From Barnesiella viscericola DSM 18177 (lineage in GTDB: Bacteria; Bacteroidota; Bacteroidia; Bacteroidales; Barnesiellaceae), in assembly GCF_000512915.1 (NCBI RefSeq), contig NZ_CP007034.1, positions 930,001-994,000 of the forward strand: a stretch of 64,000 bases of DNA, written 5' to 3'. Positions 24,827 to 33,420 of this stretch are shown one piece after another. The notes beneath the pieces were generated by a model. The model was not told the origin of the DNA, did no database searches, and saw nothing but the letters and a program-made list of their open reading frames with translations. A program made the translations under genes and the position numbers. Every line of letters starts with the position of its first letter. Positions within the stretch are counted from its first letter, which is position 1.

Positions 24827-25039
24827 AACGCATTACAGGACACACGACACCCCTCTTTCGGCACACCCACGCTCAGCGGTTGAGGTGTGTCGACTGACCT
24901 ACGGGCATACGCCCCGACAGAATAGAGCAATCCCCCGGCAAGGGATATGAGCGGCCTGAAAAGCCCAACAAAATAATAAAGCATTTACATTGTACATTTA
25001 ACCGTCCTGTCCACGGGCTCGATTAAAAACAAAAACTGA
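24827..25039. other. Gap downstream of the cobalamin riboswitch, no recognisable gene
   Basis: On the minus strand a 68-codon frame starts at 24984, but its end is R-element sequence and the rest resembles nothing I know. If a B12-regulated gene once followed the riboswitch, it has been replaced or deleted up to the R element at 24826. Confidence 0.45.
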
Positions 25040-25205
25040 TGGCAGGTCTTCTGACTGACTCCCCACCCGAGACCTTCCCAATTCATAAATCAGTGGTCAA
25101 CAGAATTCGAGTGGTTGGCGGAGCTTCACAGCAGCGGGACTGTCCGGGATTTTCACCCGATTCCCTTTTAATCTTCCAGGCCCGGAGGGCCTTTCAGAAC
25201 CAATC
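25040..25205 (-). promoter_or_regulatory. Cobalamin (B12) riboswitch, apparently orphan
   Basis: Read on the minus strand the region shows the conserved B12-element blocks in order: GGGAATCGGGTGAAAATCCC, then GGACAGTCCCGCTGCTGTGA, CCACTG, GGGAAGG and AGTCAGAAGACCTGCC. These are the core junctions that bind adenosylcobalamin or a related cobalamin. In Bacteroidales such elements precede B12 transporters, btuB-like receptors, tetrapyrrole or B12-independent isozyme genes. Here no such gene follows. Confidence 0.85.
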
Positions 25206-25210
25206 GGCCG

Positions 25211-25218
25211 CAAAGTTA
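25211..25218 (-). promoter_or_regulatory. -7 element for the riboswitch transcript
   Basis: TAACTTTG on the minus strand lies just upstream of the riboswitch and fits TAnnTTTG. No -33 element is clear. Confidence 0.5.
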
Positions 25219-25459
25219 ATATATTTTTTCGAGAATATGAATTTTATTATATTTTACTTCAAAAAGGAGATAGGATTCCATATCCATTTAATCTATTCTT
25301 CTGTTATCATAAAACCCGCTACTTCGTTTATTTACTCTTTTTTAGCCTCTCATGTAGTCGAAATTCCGTTGAAACATATAATTTTGTTTCCAGCGTGTAC
25401 ACAACTCCTTCTCCTTTTGAATGGAGTTTCGACCCGGCCAAAGCCAAAGGAACAATGTT
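25219..25459. other. Divergent intergenic region between riboswitch and AlkZ-related gene
   Basis: The region is AT-rich and holds no gene that I see. A plus-strand TAATTTTG at 25379-25386 could be the -7 box of the downstream gene, about 70 nt before its start. Confidence 0.35.
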
Positions 25460-26128
25460 ATGAAGAAAGAACCGCTACACTCCTGCTCGCAATTAATCGA
25501 TTACATCAATCGGGTAGGCTTCCTGCCCCTGCTGCCTCTGGGTATCGACGGGTGGTCGGCCGAAGAGATGGTCGACGCCGAATGCCGATACCACCCGTTG
25601 CCCGAAGGGGGTTGGGAGTGGCCGTTATGGGCCTGGAAGGGGGAAATCTTGCAGGAGAGCGGGTGTGCCTACGGCAAATTCTTCAACGGCAAGGCGGCAT
25701 TCATCGCCCGCGAGTGGTGGCCCGATTTCTGTAACTACCGACGGAGCCGCTACCCTCGCCCGGCCGAAGGAAGTATCGAGGAGGCCATACTGACTACGCT
25801 GAGGAGCCGGGGCAGCCTCATCACCCGAGAACTGCGCGCGGCTTGCGGATTTACCGGGCCCAAAATGCGCAGCCGGTTCGACGCTTACCTTACCCGACTC
25901 GAAATGGGGGGCTATCTGGTGACCGAGGATTTTGTCTACCCGCACGACCGTCACGGACGGGAGTATGGCTGGGGGTGGTCTCTGCTCACTACTCCCGAAG
26001 CCCTTTTGGGGCGAGAGGCTTGTCAGCCTCACCGCTCCCCCGAGGAGTCGCGCGCCCGGTTGCTCCACCACCTCGCCAAGATTCTCCCCGACAAGCCGGT
26101 CCGCCTGTACGAATCGCTGCTACGATAG
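25460..26128 (+). CDS. AlkZ-related winged-helix protein
   Basis: About 222 residues. The middle contains a winged-helix-like unit (EAILTTLRSRGSLITRELRA, CGFTGPKMRSRFDAYLTRLE), flanked by tryptophan-rich sequence (GWSAEEMVD, GGWEWPLWAWKGEI). This resembles the AlkZ/YcaQ-related proteins of Bacteroidetes, shorter relatives of the AlkZ DNA glycosylase. The frame opens at 25421, but 25460 gives the better start (MKKEPLHSC). GC content is higher than upstream, and it is the first core-like gene after the mobile zone. A DNA-binding or repair role is inferred. Confidence 0.6.
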   Translation: MKKEPLHSCSQLIDYINRVGFLPLLPLGIDGWSAEEMVDAECRYHPLPEGGWEWPLWAWKGEILQESGCAYGKFFNGKAAFIAREWWPDFCNYRRSRYPRPAEGSIEEAILTTLRSRGSLITRELRAACGFTGPKMRSRFDAYLTRLEMGGYLVTEDFVYPHDRHGREYGWGWSLLTTPEALLGREACQPHRSPEESRARLLHHLAKILPDKPVRLYESLLR

Positions 26129-26214
26129 CGCTACGACAACGGCGTGGAAACCAAATGTTGTGACTACGAAATATTTTACTCAAACGTACAGGTATCCCCC
26201 CATTATACCGGCGT

Positions 26215-27552
26215 TCACTTCACCTCACGAGCAGCTCGCAGAATCATATCGACAGCTCCGTCGATACCTGTGCGCTCGGTGTTGATGACCAGGTCGTAAC
26301 CGGTGATGTCGGTCCAGGACTTGCCGGTATAGTGCCGACAGTGGTTGGCTCGCCCCGTGTTCACACGGTCGACCTTGCGGGCGGCCTCATCGGTAGAGAG
26401 ATGAAGTTTATCGGCTATCTGACGGACGGCATAGTCGCGACTCGAGGTGACGAAGACCCGCAGCACATGGGGGTCGTCGCGGAGTATCCAGTTGGCCAGA
26501 CGACCGATAATGACACAGGGACTTTTGTGAGCCAACTCGCGAATGGTGCGGCTCTGACTCACATAGATGGCATCTTCTTTCGAGGGATTCATCGAGGCAG
26601 GGATTCCGCTGTCGGTAAATATCATCTCCCACAAACGACCGGAGGAGAGGTTCTGCTCATTCTCGGCTACAAATTCGGTAGAGTAACCCATCTCGTGGGC
26701 CGTCCGGTCGATAATCTGCCGGTTGTAACAGGGACAGCCCAAATGCCGGGCCACGGCCTCGCCCACGGCGTTGCCGCCACTGCCATAGGTGCGGGCAATG
26801 GTCACAATGCGGTTTCCGCTCCACTGGTCAGCCACTGCGGCAGCGGCAGCCTGACGTTCGGCCCGGGGAATGAATATCTGGTCGAGCCACCCGATGTGGG
26901 GAGCGAATACGCGCACCATGAAGCCGACGTAGAACATCGACACGAGGGTGCCCACGCCTACCATCTCCCAACTCCAGCGACCGAAATAGATAAACATGAA
27001 TATCGTGCCGATGAGGACCAGCGAGGTATCGGAACAGATTTTCACCTTACCGAAATCCTTTTTCAAGAATTTCGATATGGCCAACGGCAACCCTTCACCG
27101 GCCAACATGAGCGAGTCGCAACGCACCTCACAAGCGATACCGAAGGCCAGTACGGCTCCACCAATGAGCAGTTCGATGAATCGCAGAGGGTAACCGATAA
27201 GTGGATTGAGGTCGAAGGGAATTTGCAGAAACCCGGTCATCCACATGGTCAGGTCGGTATAGAACCCGAAAAGGAAGGAGACCAGAATCTGGGTGTATTG
27301 CCTGGCCTCGAAATTCTTGCGCAGGAGCAACAGCTGTAAGGTGATGAAAAAGACGTGCATGCAGATAGTGAGCTGTCCCATGGTAAGGTTCATGCCCGGG
27401 ATAAGCGACAAGATATAGGGAGGTGCCGAGATGGGCGACGAACCCAGATTGGCCCGTATTGACAAGGAGGTACCGAATGCAATGATAAAAAGAATAACCA
27501 CAAAACTGGCATAGCGCCGCAGCCACTCTGCCCTGCTCCTCTTCCCGTTCAT
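26215..27552 (-). CDS. YczE/DUF6198-like membrane domain fused to a cytidylate kinase-like domain
   Basis: This is a 445-residue fusion. Residues 12-220 hold about five or six membrane segments with the YczE/YitT-like start (FGTSLSIRANLGSSPISAPPY). Residues 248-445 are a P-loop kinase of the Cmk2 (cytidylate kinase-like) family: YGSGGNAVG at 256-264, YNRQIIDRTAHEMGYS and VIIGRLANWIL. Both parts are complete. The membrane part may carry or sense a substrate phosphorylated by the cytosolic kinase, but no substrate is known. A strong terminator lies beyond the T9SS operon that faces the same way. Confidence 0.75.
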   Translation of the reverse strand: MNGKRSRAEWLRRYASFVVILFIIAFGTSLSIRANLGSSPISAPPYILSLIPGMNLTMGQLTICMHVFFITLQLLLLRKNFEARQYTQILVSFLFGFYTDLTMWMTGFLQIPFDLNPLIGYPLRFIELLIGGAVLAFGIACEVRCDSLMLAGEGLPLAISKFLKKDFGKVKICSDTSLVLIGTIFMFIYFGRWSWEMVGVGTLVSMFYVGFMVRVFAPHIGWLDQIFIPRAERQAAAAAVADQWSGNRIVTIARTYGSGGNAVGEAVARHLGCPCYNRQIIDRTAHEMGYSTEFVAENEQNLSSGRLWEMIFTDSGIPASMNPSKEDAIYVSQSRTIRELAHKSPCVIIGRLANWILRDDPHVLRVFVTSSRDYAVRQIADKLHLSTDEAARKVDRVNTGRANHCRHYTGKSWTDITGYDLVINTERTGIDGAVDMILRAAREVK

Positions 27553-27689
27553 GATTTACAAATATTTCAAATTGTCCACGAATTTACACAATATTTAGGC
27601 CCAATGGCAGTCTTACTTCCGGGCTTTAAAGTAATTTAAACTTGGAAACGCAACATAGGTACTCCTCTCACAGTAAAGGGTCGAAAAAA

Positions 27690-27735
27690 TAAAAGAAAAG
27701 AGGGCAAAACTCCGATACGGGAGTTTTGCCCTCTT
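27690..27735 (-). terminator. Terminator of the T9SS cargo operon
   Basis: A 14-bp perfect stem (GAGGGCAAAACTCC/GGAGTTTTGCCCTC) with a 6-nt loop, flanked on the minus-strand 3' side by CTTTTCTTTTATTTTT. It lies 40 nt past the last gene of the operon. Confidence 0.85.
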
Positions 27736-27774
27736 TCTCTATCGACAACCGTGGTGTCACGGTGCTTTGATGAC

Positions 27775-28923
27775 TCAATGTTTCAAATATACGATTTTCT
27801 CTACCTGAGTCGACTTGTCGGTATAGACGGTCACCTTGATTACCAGGCTACCTTCTTGCGGCTCGGCAAGTTTGCGACCGTCGATGGCATAGTAGTCGAT
27901 GTGCGAAACCTCTTTTTCGACATTAGTCATGGAGGGAGCCTCGATAGCCGAGATGTCGGTCTTGGGGACGTCGTAAGTCACGTTTACCGTTTTGACAAAC
28001 TCGTAGAACTGATTCTCATCGACCATGATGCCGCTCTCGCTATATTCGGCTACCCAAATAGCCATGGGGTCGATGGCGATTTCGCCTTTTTCGAGGTCGA
28101 TCGAGGCACGCACCTTGCCATAGTTATTGGTTCCGGAATAGGCTACTTTGGTGGGCATATTGGTATCTTCGTCATACTCGCAGCCAGTGAGGATACGGTA
28201 ATTCTTATCATTGGCCTGCCCGGTGAGAGTATAGCCAAACCACACTTTACCGGCTGTGCGATCGATGGTTCCGCTCAGGTGCACGCCATAGCCATACTGG
28301 TCGGCCTGCAAAATGTTGTAAATATCGATGTTATTGCCCGAGATGGTGACGTAGGAAGGACGTGATTCGATATACTCGTCCTGTTCATCGGCTGTTCCTA
28401 CATATGAGGTATTGTTGGTAGTCCCATTGCAACGAGCAATGCGCGAGCCGCTGGAGAAAACGGACATTTGCATTTCTTCTCCTTGTATGGCCACGAGCAT
28501 CAAATCGGAATTACACTCCCAAACGTTGTTGCCGATATATTTGTATTCGATGGGGCGCATGATTACCTCTTCGTCCTCGGTATTCCAGGGATAGAGATAA
28601 ATCAAATAGGATCCAAAGTAATCGAACACAGGGGTCCCGGCGGGGATACTTATCTTGCCGGTCGTCTCGCTATACTCGGCTTTGAAATCGAGGCAGTTTC
28701 TCATATAAAATCCGCTGAGTGTAATCGAGTCGTTGTCAGCCGGCTCGATGGTGAACGGCTTCATCGACGCGAGGCTTTTCACGCCATTATAGGATTGTGA
28801 ATTTAAAACGATGAAATCGCCTGTCATTTCACTCATCGAGGGGATAGTTGTCTCTTGCGCGCAAACCGATGCGGCAGCGGCCACTGCGGTGACCAGCATA
28901 AACTGTTTAAACATTTTCTGCAT
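27775..28923 (-). CDS. Secreted protein with T9SS type A-like sorting end
   Basis: This 382-residue protein has a signal peptide (MQKMFKQFMLVTAVAAAASVCA) and no membrane anchor. The body is beta-rich, with repeated calycin-like strand patterns and no catalytic motif I recognise. The C-terminus (YYAIDGRKLAEPQ then VIKVTVYTDKSTQVEKIVYL) resembles T9SS or BspA-type C-terminal domains, where a DGRK turn and a final Ig-like strand direct outer-membrane export. It is the last gene of a four-gene operon, 9 nt after the subtilisin-like gene, so it may act with that protease. Confidence 0.65.
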   Translation of the reverse strand: MQKMFKQFMLVTAVAAAASVCAQETTIPSMSEMTGDFIVLNSQSYNGVKSLASMKPFTIEPADNDSITLSGFYMRNCLDFKAEYSETTGKISIPAGTPVFDYFGSYLIYLYPWNTEDEEVIMRPIEYKYIGNNVWECNSDLMLVAIQGEEMQMSVFSSGSRIARCNGTTNNTSYVGTADEQDEYIESRPSYVTISGNNIDIYNILQADQYGYGVHLSGTIDRTAGKVWFGYTLTGQANDKNYRILTGCEYDEDTNMPTKVAYSGTNNYGKVRASIDLEKGEIAIDPMAIWVAEYSESGIMVDENQFYEFVKTVNVTYDVPKTDISAIEAPSMTNVEKEVSHIDYYAIDGRKLAEPQEGSLVIKVTVYTDKSTQVEKIVYLKH

Positions 28924-28932
28924 TTTATTAAT

Positions 28933-31134
28933 TTATTGAACAATTATCTTTTTTACCATTGATTTTGTATTTCCACCCATGATGCGCAGCATGTATATGC
29001 CTGCGGCAAAGTCATCGAGGTCGACTGTCACCTCTTCGCCGGCAGCAACCTTGCCAATGGCACGGGTAGCGACACAGGCGCCTTGCAGGTTATACAGTTG
29101 CAAGGCTACCTGACTGTCGTCATAACCGAAGAGCACCCGCACACAGTTGCCATCGTTGACTACCAGATGCGAGCGGTTGTCGGCCAGACTCGGCTCAATG
29201 CCGCTTTCGTAACGGATACACTCTTTGATACCTGCATAAGCATCGATTTTACCATAGCCCCAAAGATTGGACCCACCATCGATTGTGCCGGTAAAATCGT
29301 CCTGACGGGAGGTTTTCTGCAAAATCTCACGGGCTATCTCGGGAGTCATTTCGGGGAAGGCTTGCAACCAGGTGGCCATCACACCGGCAATAAAGGGCGA
29401 AGCCATCGAGGTACCCTGCATATAACCGAAGTCATACTCCCGGCCATTCCAGGTGAATTTGTGACTCTTGATTTTATTGCCCGAATAGTAGCTCGACAGC
29501 GAAGAGATGATGTAGGTGCCGGGAGCAGTAATATCGGGTTTCACCCGGCCGTCGGGCGTGGGGCCCTGACTCGAAAACGAGGCGAGGGCATTTGTTATTT
29601 CATCTGTATAGGAAGGTACCCCATACTTCGTGCAATGGTCACGGGTGACATAGGCTCCTACCGAGATGATGCGTTTGCCGGTACCACCCAACTCGTCCAT
29701 GGACGACTGGTCGTCGCCATCGATATACCCGGGACGGTCGAAACTGCTGAGCGACGTGGTATAGGCATCGGTCCACAGATGTATCGTTCCCGGGTTCGAA
29801 GAGATAAGATAGAATCCTCGATCATAACCCGGTGCATAGGAATAATTGGGTGAGAGAATCAGGTGTGTCTTTCCGTTTCCGGGATTGATTTCACCCTCAA
29901 CCGAAAGTGCCCCCCACGCACCATCAACATTAACATCGAAATTGTACGTTTTATTCTCACACTGAGCGTCATTGAACCGAGCCGGATCGTAACTTTGCAC
30001 CTTGTTTTCACTCACGTTGTATACAATGGGTACAAAGGTGATATCCATACCGGGATCACACCACACCTCGACAGTCCCATAAGGCGCACCGGTATAGGTA
30101 AAGTTGAAGAAGGTGGCCAGCGTATCGGGCTTGTTCCCCTCGAAGGTCTTGCTCGCATGATATTTTGTGCCACCGCTGTTCCCGCAAGAGCCCACCAACA
30201 AACGGCCCGGACCTTGCAGCTCATCGGCCAAGCGGTCGAAGGTCGATGTGCCGTCGTGCGGGCCCCAGGTAGAGCCCAGACTCATATTGATTACACAGGG
30301 TTTACCCACCGACTCGGCATAGTCGAAGATGTATTTTATTCCATCGATAATAGCCGTATTGTCGCCCGTGTACATGTTTGTACTATTGTACGAAACCAAC
30401 ACGATGTCGGCATCGGTAGCTACCCCATAGACTTCCTTGTCGTTGGTATTGTCGGCACCGGTCGCAATACCCAGCACGTGGGTACCATGAGTAGTCTGAT
30501 CGGTATCGTAACCTTTGGCAAGAATAGCCTCGGCCGTGGTGTACTCACAACCATAATCGAATCCTTCGGGAGCCGTGCCCGACGCATTCTGGTCCCACAC
30601 CCGCTTGATGCGCAGTTCGCTTTTGTCGCGGGTATAGAAATTGGGGTGAGTATAGTCGAATCCGTTGTCGATTACACCCACAACTACCCCCTTGCCACGA
30701 TATTCCTCGGGGAGTGATTCGCCGGTTTGCACCTCATTAACGAAGGCTTCTTTTCGGGCCTCATTCAGGCGGGGTTGCACGGGTGTTCCCATCTCGATGT
30801 ACTTCACACCGTCGAGTGCGGCCACCTCATTGAGAACGTCGAGCGGAATATCGGCCGTCAGCACCTGACCAATCACCGAACGTACCTCTACCCCATGCGA
30901 GGTGAGGAAATCGGGACTGTATCCCTCTTGCAAATAAACAAAGGCCGGTATGACAATCTGCCCCCGGGCATTGCTTTTTTTCACAAGAACGCGACGCGCC
31001 GGGTTTGCCGCATCGGCCACTTGCTCTTGCTTGATTTGCGCTACATAATGTCGCGTGTATGGGGACAACTTGGATTGCCCCCATACCGATACCGACATTA
31101 TAGCAAACGCTGTCGCTATAAACAGTTTATTCAT
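28933..31134 (-). CDS. Secreted subtilisin-like (S8) serine protease with T9SS sorting domain
   Basis: About 733 residues. The signal peptide is MNKLFIATAFAIMSVSVWG, and an N-terminal propeptide-like region ends near residue 130. The catalytic triad is complete: D in VVVGVIDNGFDYTHPN, H in TTHGTHVLGIATG and S in GTSMASPFIAGVMATWL. A long insertion between H and S looks like a jelly-roll or beta domain. The last 80 residues (LYNLQGACVATR, AAGIYMLRI, VKKIIVQ) form a type A T9SS sorting domain. The frame extends upstream to 31239, but 31134 provides the signal peptide. It lies 22 nt after the preceding gene. Confidence 0.88.
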   Translation of the reverse strand: MNKLFIATAFAIMSVSVWGQSKLSPYTRHYVAQIKQEQVADAANPARRVLVKKSNARGQIVIPAFVYLQEGYSPDFLTSHGVEVRSVIGQVLTADIPLDVLNEVAALDGVKYIEMGTPVQPRLNEARKEAFVNEVQTGESLPEEYRGKGVVVGVIDNGFDYTHPNFYTRDKSELRIKRVWDQNASGTAPEGFDYGCEYTTAEAILAKGYDTDQTTHGTHVLGIATGADNTNDKEVYGVATDADIVLVSYNSTNMYTGDNTAIIDGIKYIFDYAESVGKPCVINMSLGSTWGPHDGTSTFDRLADELQGPGRLLVGSCGNSGGTKYHASKTFEGNKPDTLATFFNFTYTGAPYGTVEVWCDPGMDITFVPIVYNVSENKVQSYDPARFNDAQCENKTYNFDVNVDGAWGALSVEGEINPGNGKTHLILSPNYSYAPGYDRGFYLISSNPGTIHLWTDAYTTSLSSFDRPGYIDGDDQSSMDELGGTGKRIISVGAYVTRDHCTKYGVPSYTDEITNALASFSSQGPTPDGRVKPDITAPGTYIISSLSSYYSGNKIKSHKFTWNGREYDFGYMQGTSMASPFIAGVMATWLQAFPEMTPEIAREILQKTSRQDDFTGTIDGGSNLWGYGKIDAYAGIKECIRYESGIEPSLADNRSHLVVNDGNCVRVLFGYDDSQVALQLYNLQGACVATRAIGKVAAGEEVTVDLDDFAAGIYMLRIMGGNTKSMVKKIIVQ

Positions 31135-31156
31135 TTTTTTCTTTAATCTGTTATAC

Positions 31157-33355
31157 TTACCGAACGATAATCTTTTGAACCGAGTCGTTACCGCGAACGA
31201 TATAGATACCGGGATAGAGCATTCGCTCATAGGCGGCATCGGTAAACGAGTCGATCAACATACCGTTGCTGTTGTAGATGGTTACAGTCTGTCCTTCGGG
31301 ATTCTCGACCTTCACGCTGTTCTTCCCGGTTGTAACAAACAGACTACCCTCGCTCTTCACCTCATTGATACCACTTTCTACATCGAGTTTGATATCGAAC
31401 ACGCGAAGCATCTCACGGAATTTCTCCGAGGTCACATGAAATGCATAATAGTACACCCCATCTTCTGCGACCGTAACAGGCAACGTATATGAAGTTACCG
31501 GATTGTCTTCATCAGCACCGGGAACCTCGGGAATATCGAGCAGCTGCTTGGTCTGCTCTTCGGGAGTGCGCCCCGTACCGAAGGTTACCTCCATCGACTC
31601 GGGATAATCGATCACCGACGAATAGGCTTTAAAACTCAACGTATATCCTACCCCTTTCTTGAAATTGATGGGAGGCGAAATCATCCAATCATCGGCCGGG
31701 AGAAACTGGTTATACACATAGACGGCGCTTCTCGTCTCTCCATCATACCTCCAGCTATAACCGTCACCGTTCGCGTCAATCAGGGTATAGTAGTTGAACA
31801 TATCGTTCGGCGATGTAAACATACCTCCATAGGGAGGATTAAGAGGCGTTCCCAAAACAACATCGCTAGAATGAGCTATACCACCTTCCTCTCCATTATA
31901 CATCGAATATATGTAGTATATATAGAGACACATATCGTCGGGGAGAGTTTCGGTAAATGTACATTCTTTGAGATTTTCGGCTACAACCGTTTGAGTTCCT
32001 CCGGCAGTCGGGAGTCCATTCATTCTTATCACTTTGTAATAGATGTTTTCCTGGTCGATAGGAGCACCGTTTACACCAATCGTAGGAGCTTCCCAGGTAA
32101 GCGTGGTCGTGAGGCCCTCATAAGAGAGTTTTACGTTGGTAGGAGCAGCAGGCAGGTCATAACCGGCATAGAATGTCCGTTGGATAGTGGGCCCTGATCC
32201 CTTTTCGTTCGACAAGGTAATCGATACGGTGTGATTGTCGTTCAGCAAGGCAAGCTCCTCGCTCTTGAATAATGTGCCGGCTTGAGCCGTAGCGTCGACA
32301 AGCACCTTGTCGCCCTCGACAACCTTTATCTTCAAGTTGGAGTCGGTGAAGGGGTTGCCTCTATAATCGTTCTCGGGCAACCGGAATTGAATAGAGCCGC
32401 TGGCCGATCCCTCTTCGGGGGTAACAAACTGGAAGTCGGATACAATGCCCGGAGCGCCGTTGTTGGGTTCTTTGAACCAAGCGCCGCTCACTTGATAGCA
32501 ACGACTCAAATAAGAGACCATGGTAGCCTCGGCATTCGTGAGGTTCACCTCGAAGATGGGCGAATACTCGCTGTCCAGCGTGTAGCTGTTGCTTTCGAGT
32601 ATCCAATAGGCCTTGCCCGTAGAGCGGTTGAGGAACATGGCCTGTTCGGTTCCGCTATTAAACAGATAGTCATCCGGGCCGAGCAGGTTCTTGGCGGTAA
32701 TATCTTTTACCTTCACGGCCTTACCGTCGGTCTTCCTGATTTTATAGAGGCTCGATACGTCCGAATCGATTACGATACTGTAAAGCATACCGTTGTTTGT
32801 CGAGACCAGAGTCTTAAAGCGCAGATTGCGATCAAAGTTGTCGCCTACCCGGGTCATATCGCCGGTCGCGGGATCGATTTCGACCAAATGAGAATCGGTA
32901 AAATCGACAACAATACCATAGATTTTGTCGTTGGTGATGTCATAGGCAAGCGATTTGGTGGTACATACGCCATTATCGGGCAGTTCTTTCTCGTAAAGCA
33001 CCTTATAGGTTTCGGCATCGAGAATGGTCCACACCGGTTTTTGGGTAGACAGGTTGGCCTCGTCGTTGTATACGTTGCAATAGATTTTACCTTCGTGATA
33101 TACACCGCCACCTGCAATATACCGACTGAACAAGACTCCGTTATCGTCGGGTTTGAACTGTTGGTCATACCCGAACTTGTACATACCCGGAGTCATCTCG
33201 TCGATTTGATTGATTGCCGAGAAGGTCACTATACCATACATCTCGACACCCTCCATGGCGATTCGCTGATTATACTCCTGAGCGACAGCCATATTCACAC
33301 TACCCAAAAGCAATGCGGCCGACCACAGGAAACCTTTAAATAAGTTTTTCTTCAT
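31157..33355 (-). CDS. Secreted cleaved-adhesin/FN3 protein with T9SS sorting domain
   Basis: A 732-residue protein with signal peptide MKKNLFKGFLWSAALLLGSVNMAVA (broken here at A). Residues 30-300 look like a beta-propeller (repeats such as ILDAETYKVLYEKELPDNG and VEIDPATGDMTRV). A fibronectin III-like unit follows (PAAPTNVKLSYEGLTTTLTW), then one choice-of-anchor J or cleaved-adhesin domain (DDWMISPPINFKKGVGYTLSF). It ends with a T9SS type A domain (VTIYNSNGMLIDSF, LYPGIYIVR, VQKIIV). It is probably a surface or vesicle binding protein made with the neighbouring protease. Confidence 0.78.
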   Translation of the reverse strand: MKKNLFKGFLWSAALLLGSVNMAVAQEYNQRIAMEGVEMYGIVTFSAINQIDEMTPGMYKFGYDQQFKPDDNGVLFSRYIAGGGVYHEGKIYCNVYNDEANLSTQKPVWTILDAETYKVLYEKELPDNGVCTTKSLAYDITNDKIYGIVVDFTDSHLVEIDPATGDMTRVGDNFDRNLRFKTLVSTNNGMLYSIVIDSDVSSLYKIRKTDGKAVKVKDITAKNLLGPDDYLFNSGTEQAMFLNRSTGKAYWILESNSYTLDSEYSPIFEVNLTNAEATMVSYLSRCYQVSGAWFKEPNNGAPGIVSDFQFVTPEEGSASGSIQFRLPENDYRGNPFTDSNLKIKVVEGDKVLVDATAQAGTLFKSEELALLNDNHTVSITLSNEKGSGPTIQRTFYAGYDLPAAPTNVKLSYEGLTTTLTWEAPTIGVNGAPIDQENIYYKVIRMNGLPTAGGTQTVVAENLKECTFTETLPDDMCLYIYYIYSMYNGEEGGIAHSSDVVLGTPLNPPYGGMFTSPNDMFNYYTLIDANGDGYSWRYDGETRSAVYVYNQFLPADDWMISPPINFKKGVGYTLSFKAYSSVIDYPESMEVTFGTGRTPEEQTKQLLDIPEVPGADEDNPVTSYTLPVTVAEDGVYYYAFHVTSEKFREMLRVFDIKLDVESGINEVKSEGSLFVTTGKNSVKVENPEGQTVTIYNSNGMLIDSFTDAAYERMLYPGIYIVRGNDSVQKIIVR

Positions 33356-33373
33356 AGTTATTTGTGTAAATAA

Positions 33374-33402
33374 GGCACTGCCCCTTATTCGGGGGCAGTG
33401 CC
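33374..33402 (-). terminator. Hairpin between first and second gene of the T9SS operon
   Basis: A long GC-rich stem (GGCACTGCCCC pairing with GGGGCAGTGCC) with a small loop. On the minus strand it is followed by TTATTT. It lies in the 65-nt gap after the 1445-residue gene and could act as a partial terminator or processing site that lowers expression of the downstream genes. Confidence 0.65.
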
Positions 33403-33420
33403 ACTTGTTTGATTGTTTCT

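Noticed and set aside
24778-24984. 68-codon minus-strand frame after the cobalamin riboswitch
   Set aside because: Its C-terminal part is R-element sequence and the rest is unfamiliar. I could not support it as the riboswitch target.
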